A stretch of 64,000 nucleotides of DNA from Velthaea sp965214335 (lineage in GTDB: Bacteria > Vulcanimicrobiota > Vulcanimicrobiia > Vulcanimicrobiales > Vulcanimicrobiaceae), in NCBI GenBank assembly GCA_965214335.1, contig CBDCBO010000008.1:496001-560000 (forward strand), in the 5' to 3' direction. Within the stretch, counting starts at the first letter, position 1. Each line of letters begins with the position of its first letter. Positions 36,095 through 44,932 of this stretch are shown here, piece after piece. The notes under the pieces were generated by a model. It saw only the letters and a program-made list of their open reading frames with translations, was not told where the DNA came from and did no database searches. A program made the translations under genes and the position numbers.

Positions 36095-38293
36095 TTAGTA
36101 CGAACGCGTAAAGATTACGGTGGCAAGCGGCGGTAACGAGGCGACGATCGAGTACGGTTTGCCTTGGGCGGTCACTTCTTCGGCGGTGAGCGGCAGATTG
36201 GCGATGCCGCTGCCACCGTAGCCGACGTCATCGGTATTGAGCGCTTCGGTATAGGTGCCCAGCGACGGAACGCCGATCCGATACCCCGGACGCGGAACAG
36301 GAGTGAAGTTCGCCACCATCAGCGCTAGATCGGGATCCCCGTGGTGCGCCGAGCGCACGAACGCCACGACCGACGCATCTTTATCCGACGTGATCCACTC
36401 AAACCCAAGTGATTCATTGTCGAGGTTATGCAACGCCGGCAGCGCCCGATACACCGCGTTGCAATCGCGAATTAGCTTCTGCACGCCCCGGTGCTGCGGA
36501 TCGTCGAGCAAATGCCAATCGAGGCTGCGATCGTGATTCCACTCGCGGCCTTGCGCGAACTCTCCACCCATGAAGAGCAACTTTTTGCCCGGATTAGCAA
36601 ACATGTAGCCGAAATAGAGCCGCAGATTGGCAAACTGTTGCCAGGCGTCGCCCGGCATGCGCGCCAACAGCGAGCCCTTACCATGCACCACTTCGTCGTG
36701 GGAGAGCGGCAGCACGAAATTTTCGCTAAAGGCGTACACGAAAGTGAACGTGAGCTCGTCTTGATGGTAGCGCCGGTTGATCGGATCTTCGCTCATGTAG
36801 GCGAGCGTGTCGTGCATCCATCCCATATTCCATTTGTAGCCGAAACCCAAGCCGCCATAGTCGACCGGGCGCGACACACCCGGAAATGCCGTCGACTCCT
36901 CAGCGATCGTCATGATGCCGGGAACCTCGCCGTAGGCCGCGCTGTTCACCCGCTGCAAAAACGATATCGCTTCGAGATTCTCGCGACCACCGTAGCGGTT
37001 GGGGATCCACTCATCGTGTTTACGACTATAGTCCAGGTACAGCATCGATGCGACCGCGTCGACGCGTAAACCGTCGAGATGATACACTTCGAGCCAGAAC
37101 AGAGCGTTCGCGAGCAGAAAGTTCGCGACTTCGTTGCGCCCGAAATTAAAGATTAACGTATTCCAGTCGGGCTGGAAACCTTGGCGCGGATCGGCATGTT
37201 CGTAGAGCGCCGTCCCATCGAAGTTTCCCAACCCGTGCGCGTCGGTGGGAAAATGCCCCGGCACCCAATCGATGAGCACCCCGAGCCCCGCATCGTGCGC
37301 CGCTTCGACGAATTCGGCAAACTCCGCGGGTGTGCCGAACCGGCTCGTCGGCGCGAACATTCCGACAGGCTGATACCCCCACGAGCCGTCGAAGGGATGC
37401 TCGGAGACCGGCATGAGTTCGAGGTGGGTGAAGCCTAAATCGACCGCGTACGGGATGAGCTTATCGGCCAGTTCGGCGTACGTGAGGTAGCGATTCCCCT
37501 CAGCCCGTTGCCACGAACCCAAATGGACTTCGTAGATCGAAATGGGAGCGTCGCGCCGATTCGCCTGGGCCCGCGTCGCCATCCACTCGCCGTCATTCCA
37601 AGTCGCTTTTCCGGGCAGCGTCACGATGGACGCCGTCGCCGGCGAACGTTCGGAGGCGAATGCGAACGGATCGGACTTGAGCGGCAGCAACTCGCCATGA
37701 CAGCCGATAAGTTCGTACTTGTAGCGGCTGCCGAGTGGGACGGCGGGCAAAAACAATTCCCACACACCGCTGGTGCGGCGACGCATCGCGTGGCGGCGAC
37801 CATCCCAGGCGTTGAAATCGCCGACAACCGACACGCGCTGCGCGTTTGGCGCCCAGACGACGAAGCTTACGCCGTTCACGCCGTCGATCGTCACCGGATG
37901 CGCGCCGAACCGGTCGAACAGCCGGCGATGCGTACCTTCGCCGAAAAGGTACAAATCAAGATCGGTGAGTATGGCGCCGAATCGATACGGATCTTCAATG
38001 TCGGTGGTTTCGGTGCCGAGCGTGACGCGCAGGCAATACGGGAACGGCGTCAACCGGTCCGGAATTTCGCCGGCAAACAATCCGGCTTTGTCGACGAGGG
38101 GAAGTTCGCCCGCGACAGCGCCCGTCGCGGCGTCAACGACTTGAACGCGCGAGGCTTGCGGCAGCAGCGCACGCACGACGATCTCGCCATCGCCGGCGTG
38201 CATGCCGAGCACGGCGAACGGGTCGCCATGGCGCGCGTCGACGAGCGCACGCGTTTCCGCTTCAGGAAGCAGCGAAGGCATATTGATCGGCAT
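36095..38293 (-). CDS. glgB: 1,4-alpha-glucan branching enzyme GlgB
   Basis: A 732-residue GH13 enzyme. Two N-terminal beta domains (from residue 20 and from about 120, GVSFVVWAPNAQRVSVVGDFNAWDG) precede the barrel with YEVHLGSW, SEHPFDGSWGYQ, LDGLRVDAVASMLY (nucleophile Asp412), IAEEST (Glu465) and PLSHDEVVHGKGSLL. It transfers chain segments to form alpha-1,6 branches. The start at 38293 overlaps the end of treS-mak by 32 bases; an internal ATG at 38281 is an alternative. In the GlgE pathway it completes glucan synthesis. Confidence 0.97.
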   Translation of the reverse strand: MPINMPSLLPEAETRALVDARHGDPFAVLGMHAGDGEIVVRALLPQASRVQVVDAATGAVAGELPLVDKAGLFAGEIPDRLTPFPYCLRVTLGTETTDIEDPYRFGAILTDLDLYLFGEGTHRRLFDRFGAHPVTIDGVNGVSFVVWAPNAQRVSVVGDFNAWDGRRHAMRRRTSGVWELFLPAVPLGSRYKYELIGCHGELLPLKSDPFAFASERSPATASIVTLPGKATWNDGEWMATRAQANRRDAPISIYEVHLGSWQRAEGNRYLTYAELADKLIPYAVDLGFTHLELMPVSEHPFDGSWGYQPVGMFAPTSRFGTPAEFAEFVEAAHDAGLGVLIDWVPGHFPTDAHGLGNFDGTALYEHADPRQGFQPDWNTLIFNFGRNEVANFLLANALFWLEVYHLDGLRVDAVASMLYLDYSRKHDEWIPNRYGGRENLEAISFLQRVNSAAYGEVPGIMTIAEESTAFPGVSRPVDYGGLGFGYKWNMGWMHDTLAYMSEDPINRRYHQDELTFTFVYAFSENFVLPLSHDEVVHGKGSLLARMPGDAWQQFANLRLYFGYMFANPGKKLLFMGGEFAQGREWNHDRSLDWHLLDDPQHRGVQKLIRDCNAVYRALPALHNLDNESLGFEWITSDKDASVVAFVRSAHHGDPDLALMVANFTPVPRPGYRIGVPSLGTYTEALNTDDVGYGGSGIANLPLTAEEVTAQGKPYSIVASLPPLATVIFTRSY

Positions 38294-41200
38294 CTAGGAT
38301 CGCGCGAATCCCTTCAAGCGGAATCCGCAGCCACGACGGCCGATTCGCCAACTCGTAAGACATTTCATAGAACGCTTTCTCCAAAATAAATAGCTCGAGC
38401 AGTCGCTGGGCTTGGTCGGGCTTTCCGGGATACGATACGCAGCCTGCAATCGTAGCGCGATACCCATCGAGAAACGCCGCCGCGCTGCGCCGTTCCCAGT
38501 CGTGCGCGAGCGGCTCGAGCGCACTGACGTCTTCCGCGCGATCGGTCGCGACGCCGCGGACGCCGGCAACGGCGGCGTAATTCAACGAGCGCAACATGCC
38601 GGCCACATCGCGTAGCGGCGACGATTTCCGCCGGCGCACGGCCGGATCGCGGCCGGGTTCGCCCTCGAAATCGACGATCATGAAGTCGGCGGCCACGACG
38701 AGCACTTGGCCGAGATGATAATCGCCGTGAAAACGGGTTTTCATCACGGTGGTATCGAGCGCCGGCGCGACAAGCCGATCCATGATCTCGGACCGCCGGC
38801 CGAGTACCGCCGCGACCTCGTCGCGCAGCGCCGCCGGAACGCGTTCGCGCTCACGCTCGAGCGTCGTCAACGCTTTTTCGGCCGTGGCCCGGGCTTGTGC
38901 GACCCATGCGTTGAGATCGCCGGCGGTGGTCGGTTCGGCGTCGAAGCCCGGTTCGTCCGCCGGCGTGGCGAAGGCACGATGCATCTCGGCCGTTCGCACG
39001 CCCAATGTCCGGGCTCGTTCGAGGAAGATGGCATGCTCGCCGGCGTCATCGGCATCCGCCCGATCCGGCTCCGACCCATTCATATTCTTGCGCCGGTCAA
39101 AGAATCGTTCGAGATACGCGAGCGTCGCGCCCCAGCCGTCACCTTGGCTCTCGACAAACTGTTGCGCGATGCACAACGCGATCGGCGCGCTATCGGGATG
39201 TTCGTACTCGAGATACCCTAACAACGGCGGCGTGTTCTGGTACCCGACCTTGTCAAGGAACCGCGCGATTTCCAACTCCGGCTGAGCGCCGCGATGCACG
39301 CGTCGATAGGCCTTGAGCATGATCTGTTCGGCGATTACAACCGAGGTGTTACTTTGTTCGACGCTGAGCCGCCGCACGGCGCGTTCCGCCGGCAGCTCCA
39401 GCGTTTTGAGTGTCGGCGCGGCATGCGCCACAAACTCGCCGCCGCGCGTCGAGCGCCGACGCCGTTCGTGCAGGATATCATCGAGCAAGGCCAAGCTAAA
39501 GGCGTCGGTCGCCATGCCGTCATAGAGAAATCCGTCGCGCGCTCCGCGCCGCACGCGCGCCAATGTCGAGCGTGCCAACGCATTGCGTTCACCGGCCGTT
39601 GTATTCGCAATTGCCAGCGGCATGAAGTATAGACTGTTCGACGCTTCGACGTTGACGATGGCCGAGTACGCCTGCGCGGCGTCGCTGCCCAGCGCCACGA
39701 CGTCGAGCAGCCCGACCCGGCCGAGCGCCGCACCCTTTTCCGCAAACCACCGCTGCATCGGCAAAAAGGCCGGCAACACATCGGTTTCGAGCAGTCCGAC
39801 GGCCGTCCCGACGAGTTGCGCATGGCTTTGTTCGCGCGGCAGCACCAAGGTCACGAGTTCGGGCAGCTGATCGGGCAGGGTCGTTTCCCAACTCGGCGCC
39901 GACGCCGTATCGGAAAGCAAAAACCAAAAGAAGCCATGACCCGGTAGCGTGATGACATACCGGTCCGAATCGATCGTTGCGAACGGACTCCAGCCGATCA
40001 TCTCGACGGGGACCCGGCCGCTATAAGCCGACAAATCGAGTGCCGCCTGCTGCGGGGAGCGCGATAAGTTCGCGACGCACAGCACCGTGTCGCCTTCGTA
40101 TTCGCGGACGTACGCAATGATCTTCCGATTTGCGGGCGAGACAAACGCGAGCGTGCCGCGGCCAAACACGCGATAGCCTTGGCGAACGGCGATGAGCTTT
40201 CGCATCCAATTAATGAGTGACGATGGGCTGCCGCTCTGCGCTTCGACGTTGACGCTGGCGAAACCGTACACCGGATCCATGATCGGCGCTAGAAACAGCC
40301 GAGCCGGATTGGCCCGCGAAAAGCCGCCGTTGCGATCGACCGACCACTGCATCGGCGTGCGCACGCCGTCGCGGTCGTTGAGATAGATGTTGTCACCCAT
40401 CCCGATCTCATCGCCGTAATACAGAATGGGCGTGCCGGGCATCGACATCAATAACCCGGTCAAGAGCTCGATGCGGCGCCGATCGTTCTCCATGAGCGGC
40501 GCGAGCCGGCGCCGGATGCCGATATTGATGCGCGCCCGCGGTTCCGTAGCGTACACCCGGTACATGTAATCGCGTTCTTCGTCGGTGACCATCTCGAGCG
40601 TCATCTCATCGTGATTGCGCAGGAAGATTGCCCACTGACAGTTGTCCGGAATATCCGGCGTTTGACGCATGATGTCGATGATCGGATAGCGGTCTTCTTC
40701 GGCGATGGCCATGAACATGCGCGGCATAAGCGGAAAGTGAAACGCCATCTGACATTCGTCGCCGTCGCCGAAGTAGGCGCGCACGTCTTCGGGCCACTGG
40801 TTGGCCTCGGCGAGAAAAATCCGGTTGGGGTATTCTTGTTGCAGTACGGCGCGCATCTGCTTGAGCACCGCGTGCGTTTCAGGCAAATTTTCGCAGTTCG
40901 TGCCCTCGCGCTCGAACAGATACGGCACGGCATCAAGCCGCATGCCGTCGACCCCGCAATCAAGCCACACCCGCATCACATCGAGCACCGCCGCGATCAC
41001 CCGCGGATTGTCGTAGTTGAGATCGGGTTGATGCGAGAAGAAACGATGCCAGTAGTATTGGCCCGCTACCGGGTCCCAGGTCCAGTTCGAGGTTTCGGTG
41101 TCGGTGAAAATAATTCGTGCGTCGGCATACCGCCGGTCGGTATCGCTCCACACGTAAAAGTCGCGATAGGCCGAACCGGGTTTGGCGGCGCGAGCGCGGG

Positions 41201-41546
41201 CGAACCACGGATGCGCATCCGAGGTATGATTGACCACGAGTTCAGTGATCACGCGAATGCCGACGTCGTGCGCCCGCCGGACGAAATCGCGAAAGTCGCG
41301 GAACGTACCGTAAGCCGGGTTGACCCCGCGATAATCGGCGATGTCGTAGCCGTCGTCGCGTAGCGGTGACGGGTAGAACGGCAGCAGCCAGATACACGTC
41401 GCGCCCAAGTGCTTGATGTAATCAAGCTTCTGCGCCAGTCCCTTGAAGTCGCCGATGCCGTCGTCATTAGCGTCGTAAAACGACTTGACGTGAACCTGAT
41501 AGATGACCGCGTCTTTATACCACAGCGGGTCGTCGTTGATTGCCAT
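38262..41546 (-). CDS. treS: Trehalose synthase-maltokinase fusion (TreS-Mak)
   Basis: A 1094-residue two-enzyme fusion. Residues 1 to about 560 are TreS: DDPLWYKDAVIYQVHVKSF, ELVVNHTSD, GMRLDAVPYLFE (nucleophile Asp205), FLAEANQWPEDV (Glu247), FLRNHDEMTLEMV (Asp312), YYGDEIGMGDN. Residues about 570-1094 are maltokinase (Pep2): kinase-like HGDYHLGQVL at 940-949 and metal-binding DFEGEP at 959-964. TreS interconverts trehalose and maltose; maltokinase makes maltose-1-phosphate with ATP, which GlgE then uses. Such fusions are known in several phyla. It lies six bases downstream of glgE. Confidence 0.97.
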   Translation of the reverse strand: MAINDDPLWYKDAVIYQVHVKSFYDANDDGIGDFKGLAQKLDYIKHLGATCIWLLPFYPSPLRDDGYDIADYRGVNPAYGTFRDFRDFVRRAHDVGIRVITELVVNHTSDAHPWFARARAAKPGSAYRDFYVWSDTDRRYADARIIFTDTETSNWTWDPVAGQYYWHRFFSHQPDLNYDNPRVIAAVLDVMRVWLDCGVDGMRLDAVPYLFEREGTNCENLPETHAVLKQMRAVLQQEYPNRIFLAEANQWPEDVRAYFGDGDECQMAFHFPLMPRMFMAIAEEDRYPIIDIMRQTPDIPDNCQWAIFLRNHDEMTLEMVTDEERDYMYRVYATEPRARINIGIRRRLAPLMENDRRRIELLTGLLMSMPGTPILYYGDEIGMGDNIYLNDRDGVRTPMQWSVDRNGGFSRANPARLFLAPIMDPVYGFASVNVEAQSGSPSSLINWMRKLIAVRQGYRVFGRGTLAFVSPANRKIIAYVREYEGDTVLCVANLSRSPQQAALDLSAYSGRVPVEMIGWSPFATIDSDRYVITLPGHGFFWFLLSDTASAPSWETTLPDQLPELVTLVLPREQSHAQLVGTAVGLLETDVLPAFLPMQRWFAEKGAALGRVGLLDVVALGSDAAQAYSAIVNVEASNSLYFMPLAIANTTAGERNALARSTLARVRRGARDGFLYDGMATDAFSLALLDDILHERRRRSTRGGEFVAHAAPTLKTLELPAERAVRRLSVEQSNTSVVIAEQIMLKAYRRVHRGAQPELEIARFLDKVGYQNTPPLLGYLEYEHPDSAPIALCIAQQFVESQGDGWGATLAYLERFFDRRKNMNGSEPDRADADDAGEHAIFLERARTLGVRTAEMHRAFATPADEPGFDAEPTTAGDLNAWVAQARATAEKALTTLERERERVPAALRDEVAAVLGRRSEIMDRLVAPALDTTVMKTRFHGDYHLGQVLVVAADFMIVDFEGEPGRDPAVRRRKSSPLRDVAGMLRSLNYAAVAGVRGVATDRAEDVSALEPLAHDWERRSAAAFLDGYRATIAGCVSYPGKPDQAQRLLELFILEKAFYEMSYELANRPSWLRIPLEGIRAILDADQYAFAAS

Positions 41547-41552
41547 CGGGAG

Positions 41553-44500
41553 TTAATCGCTCGGCGAATCGTAATCGACGTGCAGACGTCCATCAACCCG
41601 GAAGATCGCGGCCGGGTTGATCTGCGGATCGAGTTCGAGCGTTTGTACAGCACCGTGCCAAATCCGTCGTTCGCCGCTCAATAACTCTTCGCAAGCAACG
41701 GGCTCGGCGGCACCGTAGCCGAGGTCGGCTAGCGGAATTTCGATGGTCGTCCGCACGGCGTGAAACGGGTCGAGGTTAACCGCAATGAGCAGCGTATTTC
41801 TCCCGGCAGTTTTAGAGTAGAACAGAACGTTGTCGTCGGCGGCGGCATGGAAACGAACGTTGCGCCACGTGTGAAGGGCGGGGTTTTCGCGCCGAATGGT
41901 GTTGATACGCGCGATATCGGCTTTGATATTGCCCGCCGCGTCCCAGTCGCGAACGCGAACCTCATACTTCTCAGAATTGAGGTATTCCTCGCGACCCGGC
42001 AATGCTGCATTTTCGCACAGCTCGAAGCCGCTGTAGATGCCATAGACACTCGACAACGTCGCGGCCAGAAACAGCCGGATGCGAAATGCCGGACGGCCAC
42101 CGGTCTGGAGAAACGGCGGCAGTATGTCGGGCGTGTTGGCAAAGAAATTCGGCCGAAAATATTCGCCCATTTCCGTATAGGCAAGTTCGGTGCTGTAGTC
42201 GGTCAGTTCGGCTTTGAAGTTGCGCCAGGTGAAATACGTGTAAGATTGCGTGAAGCCCAGCTTCGCGAGCTCTTTCATGATCTTGGGGCGCGTAAAGGCT
42301 TCGGCTAAAAATAAAACATCCGGATGGCGCGACTGAACGTCGCCGATCATCCATTCCCAGAAGGCAAACGGCTTGGTGTGGGGATTGTCCACGCGGAAAG
42401 TGCGCACACCGGTTCCGATCCAAAACTCGATGATGTCACGCAGTTCATCCCACAATGCCGGCGCATGCGGACCGAACCAATTGAAGTTAACGATATCCTG
42501 GTACTTTTTGGGCGGATTCTCGGCGTATTTGATCGAGCCGTCGGGGCGGAAATTAAACCACTCGGGATGTTCACGGACGTACGGGTGATCGGGCGAACAC
42601 TGCAGCGCATAGTCCAAGGCAATCTCCAGCCCATGCGCTTCGGCCGCCACGACGAAGCGGCGGAAATCATCGACGGTACCCAGACTCGGCTCGACCGCCA
42701 GGTGACCGCCATGCTCGTTGCCGATCGCCCACGGGCTACCCGGATCGCCCGGACCGGGGTCCAAGCTGTTGTTTGGACCTTTGCGGAAGGCGTGCCCGAT
42801 CGGATGGATCGGCGGCAGATACACAACATCGAAGCCCATCGCGCGCACGTCCGCCAGCCGACGGGTCGCCTCGTCAAAGGTTGAAGCTTGGCCCGGCGAC
42901 GTGCCCTGGGAGCGCGGGAAAAATTCATACCAGGCAGCGAACGCGGCCGCCCGCCGGTCGACAGTAACTTCGAATTCGCGGCCGTAGGTCGTTGCCAGCG
43001 ACCGGTCCGGAACGCGTTGCATGAGCTGGCTCAAAGCCGTGCCGAGCATGATCGTCACGCGCGCGTCGTCATCTCGCGCGGCGTCGAGTTCGCGCACGAT
43101 TGTTTCGAGGCGTTCGCGGTCACCGGATTGGGCGCGAGCCGCGGCGGCTGCGACCAACGCCCGGCCTTCAACGAGCTCGAGTCCGATCGCCTGGCCCGCA
43201 GCGTGCTTCTGTTCGGCACCGTGATGCCAGGTAGCGAAATCGTCGGGCCACGCTTCGATCGTGTAGACGTAGCGCGCATTGCGTTCGGGTGCGAACGAAG
43301 CGCGCCAGCGATCGTTGTCGAAGAGTTCCATCGGCGCCTCACGCCAGGCCGATGAATTGCGTTCGCGATATTTGAGGACAGCCGCAATCGCATCGTGGCC
43401 TTCGCGAAAAATGTCGGCTTGTACGTCGATACGGTCGCCGACGCTGCGCTTGACCGGGTAGCGGCCGGCGTCGATCTGCGGCGACACCGCCTCGATCACC
43501 ACTGGTCGCGCGCCGGCGCGCGGATCGAACATCGCATCGCCGCCGGCCCGTTCATGCATCGCACCATTCGATCCGGCACTGCCGTTCGCACTGTTGGTGA
43601 AGACGCGTATCTCGAAGGGCTGCAGGACGATGGCGTCGCCGGCCGACACGGTGATATCTTGCGAGCGTTGCGGCGTTACGTCGAGCGGTTGCGCTATTTC
43701 GCCCAGCACGACGGCAGCGTCAAGGGCGGCTTGCGTCGCGGCCGGATTCATAACCGCAATGGCCGCACTCGATCCGGCCAGAGCGTTGCGCAACAAACCC
43801 AGCGCCGTACCGTCTCGACCCAGCGTTCGCTCCGCGCCTTCTTCATTGAGCGCCGGAATGGTTGCCTTCATGGCATTGACGTCGGCGATGAATGACGTCA
43901 GATCGAAGCGCGCCGGTTGCCAATGGTCGGGGCGCGTCATCACCACGTCGAACGGCCGATCGAAACCATATTCGTAACCGACGGGCATCATCACGCCGCT
44001 GGAAAAAAACGCGGCGAACAGGTAGCGAAAACGGTATTCGGCTTCTACTTCAGAGTCGGGCTTGCCGTTTCGTTCAGCCGCTAAGCGCGGCGTATCGTGG
44101 CTCTCCGGGAACGCGATCGAGGGCGCGATGTGGCGAAAGCGTTCGTATTGATCGAGCAGCCAATCAGCCTCGAAATCCCACCACTTCGAGCTATTGAACA
44201 AATAGTCGAACCCGGCAGGACGCAGCTGCTCCACCGCCTCGACCGGCGCGCCCAACGTTTCAGCTGCGAACAGCGCGTCGGGGTGAATCTCGCGCGCCGC
44301 AGCGATCAGATCGGACCAAACCGCACCGGGGACTTTGTACGCCGCGTCGCACCGAAAACCACGCATGCCCAGGCGCGCATAATGCCGCACGACCTCGCCG
44401 AAGTAATCGACCATCGCCGCGCGCTCCGGTCGAGCGTCGTAATTCAATTCGGCAAGATCGGTCCAAACGGTCACCGCACTCGGGTCGGCCGGGTCGGTCG

Positions 44501-44873
44501 CCGACGGCGATTCGATGGTACCGTCACCGGCGCGCCGATACCATTCCGGGTGTTCGGTAGCGAGATCGGCATCGCGAGCGGTATGATTGACGACCAAGTC
44601 CATCATGATGCGTAGGCCCGCCGCCCGCGCAGCGTTCGTAAACGCACCCAGCAGCTCGTCGTCGGTAGCAGTGGCGTCGCCGCGAAACAGTGGGTTGAGC
44701 CGGTAATAGTTTTTTACCGCGTAGAGACTGCCCGAATAACCCGTTTCATGAAATGGATTTACATAAATCCAATCAAAGCCCATCGCCGCGATCCGCTCGA
44801 GGTGGCCGGTCCAACGCTCGATCGAGCCGACCAGCGACGGGAAAAGATTGTAGATACGGGGTCCGGTGATCAT
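41553..44873 (-). CDS. glgE: GlgE maltosyltransferase carrying an extra N-terminal GH13 catalytic domain
   Basis: An 1106-residue protein, against about 660-700 for ordinary GlgE. Residues 456-1106 are GlgE (maltose-1-phosphate:glucan maltosyltransferase, GH13_3): the N-terminal domain ARPVVIEAVSPQIDAGRYPVKR, then PPIHPIGHAFRKGPNNSLDP, TFRVDNPHTKPF (nucleophile Asp829) and FLAEAFTRP (Glu858). Residues 1-430 form a second GH13 barrel with all catalytic positions: MDLVVNHTA, GFRCDAAYKV (Asp176), LFAAETLG (Glu205) and FPESHDTPR (Asp260), plus a beta C-domain. A short Gly/Ser/Asn linker (430-450) joins them. The substrate of the first domain is unknown. First of the glgE-treS-glgB series, 59 bases after acnA. 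Confidence 0.95.
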   Translation of the reverse strand: MITGPRIYNLFPSLVGSIERWTGHLERIAAMGFDWIYVNPFHETGYSGSLYAVKNYYRLNPLFRGDATATDDELLGAFTNAARAAGLRIMMDLVVNHTARDADLATEHPEWYRRAGDGTIESPSATDPADPSAVTVWTDLAELNYDARPERAAMVDYFGEVVRHYARLGMRGFRCDAAYKVPGAVWSDLIAAAREIHPDALFAAETLGAPVEAVEQLRPAGFDYLFNSSKWWDFEADWLLDQYERFRHIAPSIAFPESHDTPRLAAERNGKPDSEVEAEYRFRYLFAAFFSSGVMMPVGYEYGFDRPFDVVMTRPDHWQPARFDLTSFIADVNAMKATIPALNEEGAERTLGRDGTALGLLRNALAGSSAAIAVMNPAATQAALDAAVVLGEIAQPLDVTPQRSQDITVSAGDAIVLQPFEIRVFTNSANGSAGSNGAMHERAGGDAMFDPRAGARPVVIEAVSPQIDAGRYPVKRSVGDRIDVQADIFREGHDAIAAVLKYRERNSSAWREAPMELFDNDRWRASFAPERNARYVYTIEAWPDDFATWHHGAEQKHAAGQAIGLELVEGRALVAAAAARAQSGDRERLETIVRELDAARDDDARVTIMLGTALSQLMQRVPDRSLATTYGREFEVTVDRRAAAFAAWYEFFPRSQGTSPGQASTFDEATRRLADVRAMGFDVVYLPPIHPIGHAFRKGPNNSLDPGPGDPGSPWAIGNEHGGHLAVEPSLGTVDDFRRFVVAAEAHGLEIALDYALQCSPDHPYVREHPEWFNFRPDGSIKYAENPPKKYQDIVNFNWFGPHAPALWDELRDIIEFWIGTGVRTFRVDNPHTKPFAFWEWMIGDVQSRHPDVLFLAEAFTRPKIMKELAKLGFTQSYTYFTWRNFKAELTDYSTELAYTEMGEYFRPNFFANTPDILPPFLQTGGRPAFRIRLFLAATLSSVYGIYSGFELCENAALPGREEYLNSEKYEVRVRDWDAAGNIKADIARINTIRRENPALHTWRNVRFHAAADDNVLFYSKTAGRNTLLIAVNLDPFHAVRTTIEIPLADLGYGAAEPVACEELLSGERRIWHGAVQTLELDPQINPAAIFRVDGRLHVDYDSPSD

Positions 44874-44932
44874 CTCAATGGTACGTTACCCGTTTTTCGC
44901 CGGAGGCCGCCGGCCCGCGGTTACAAAGGTTG

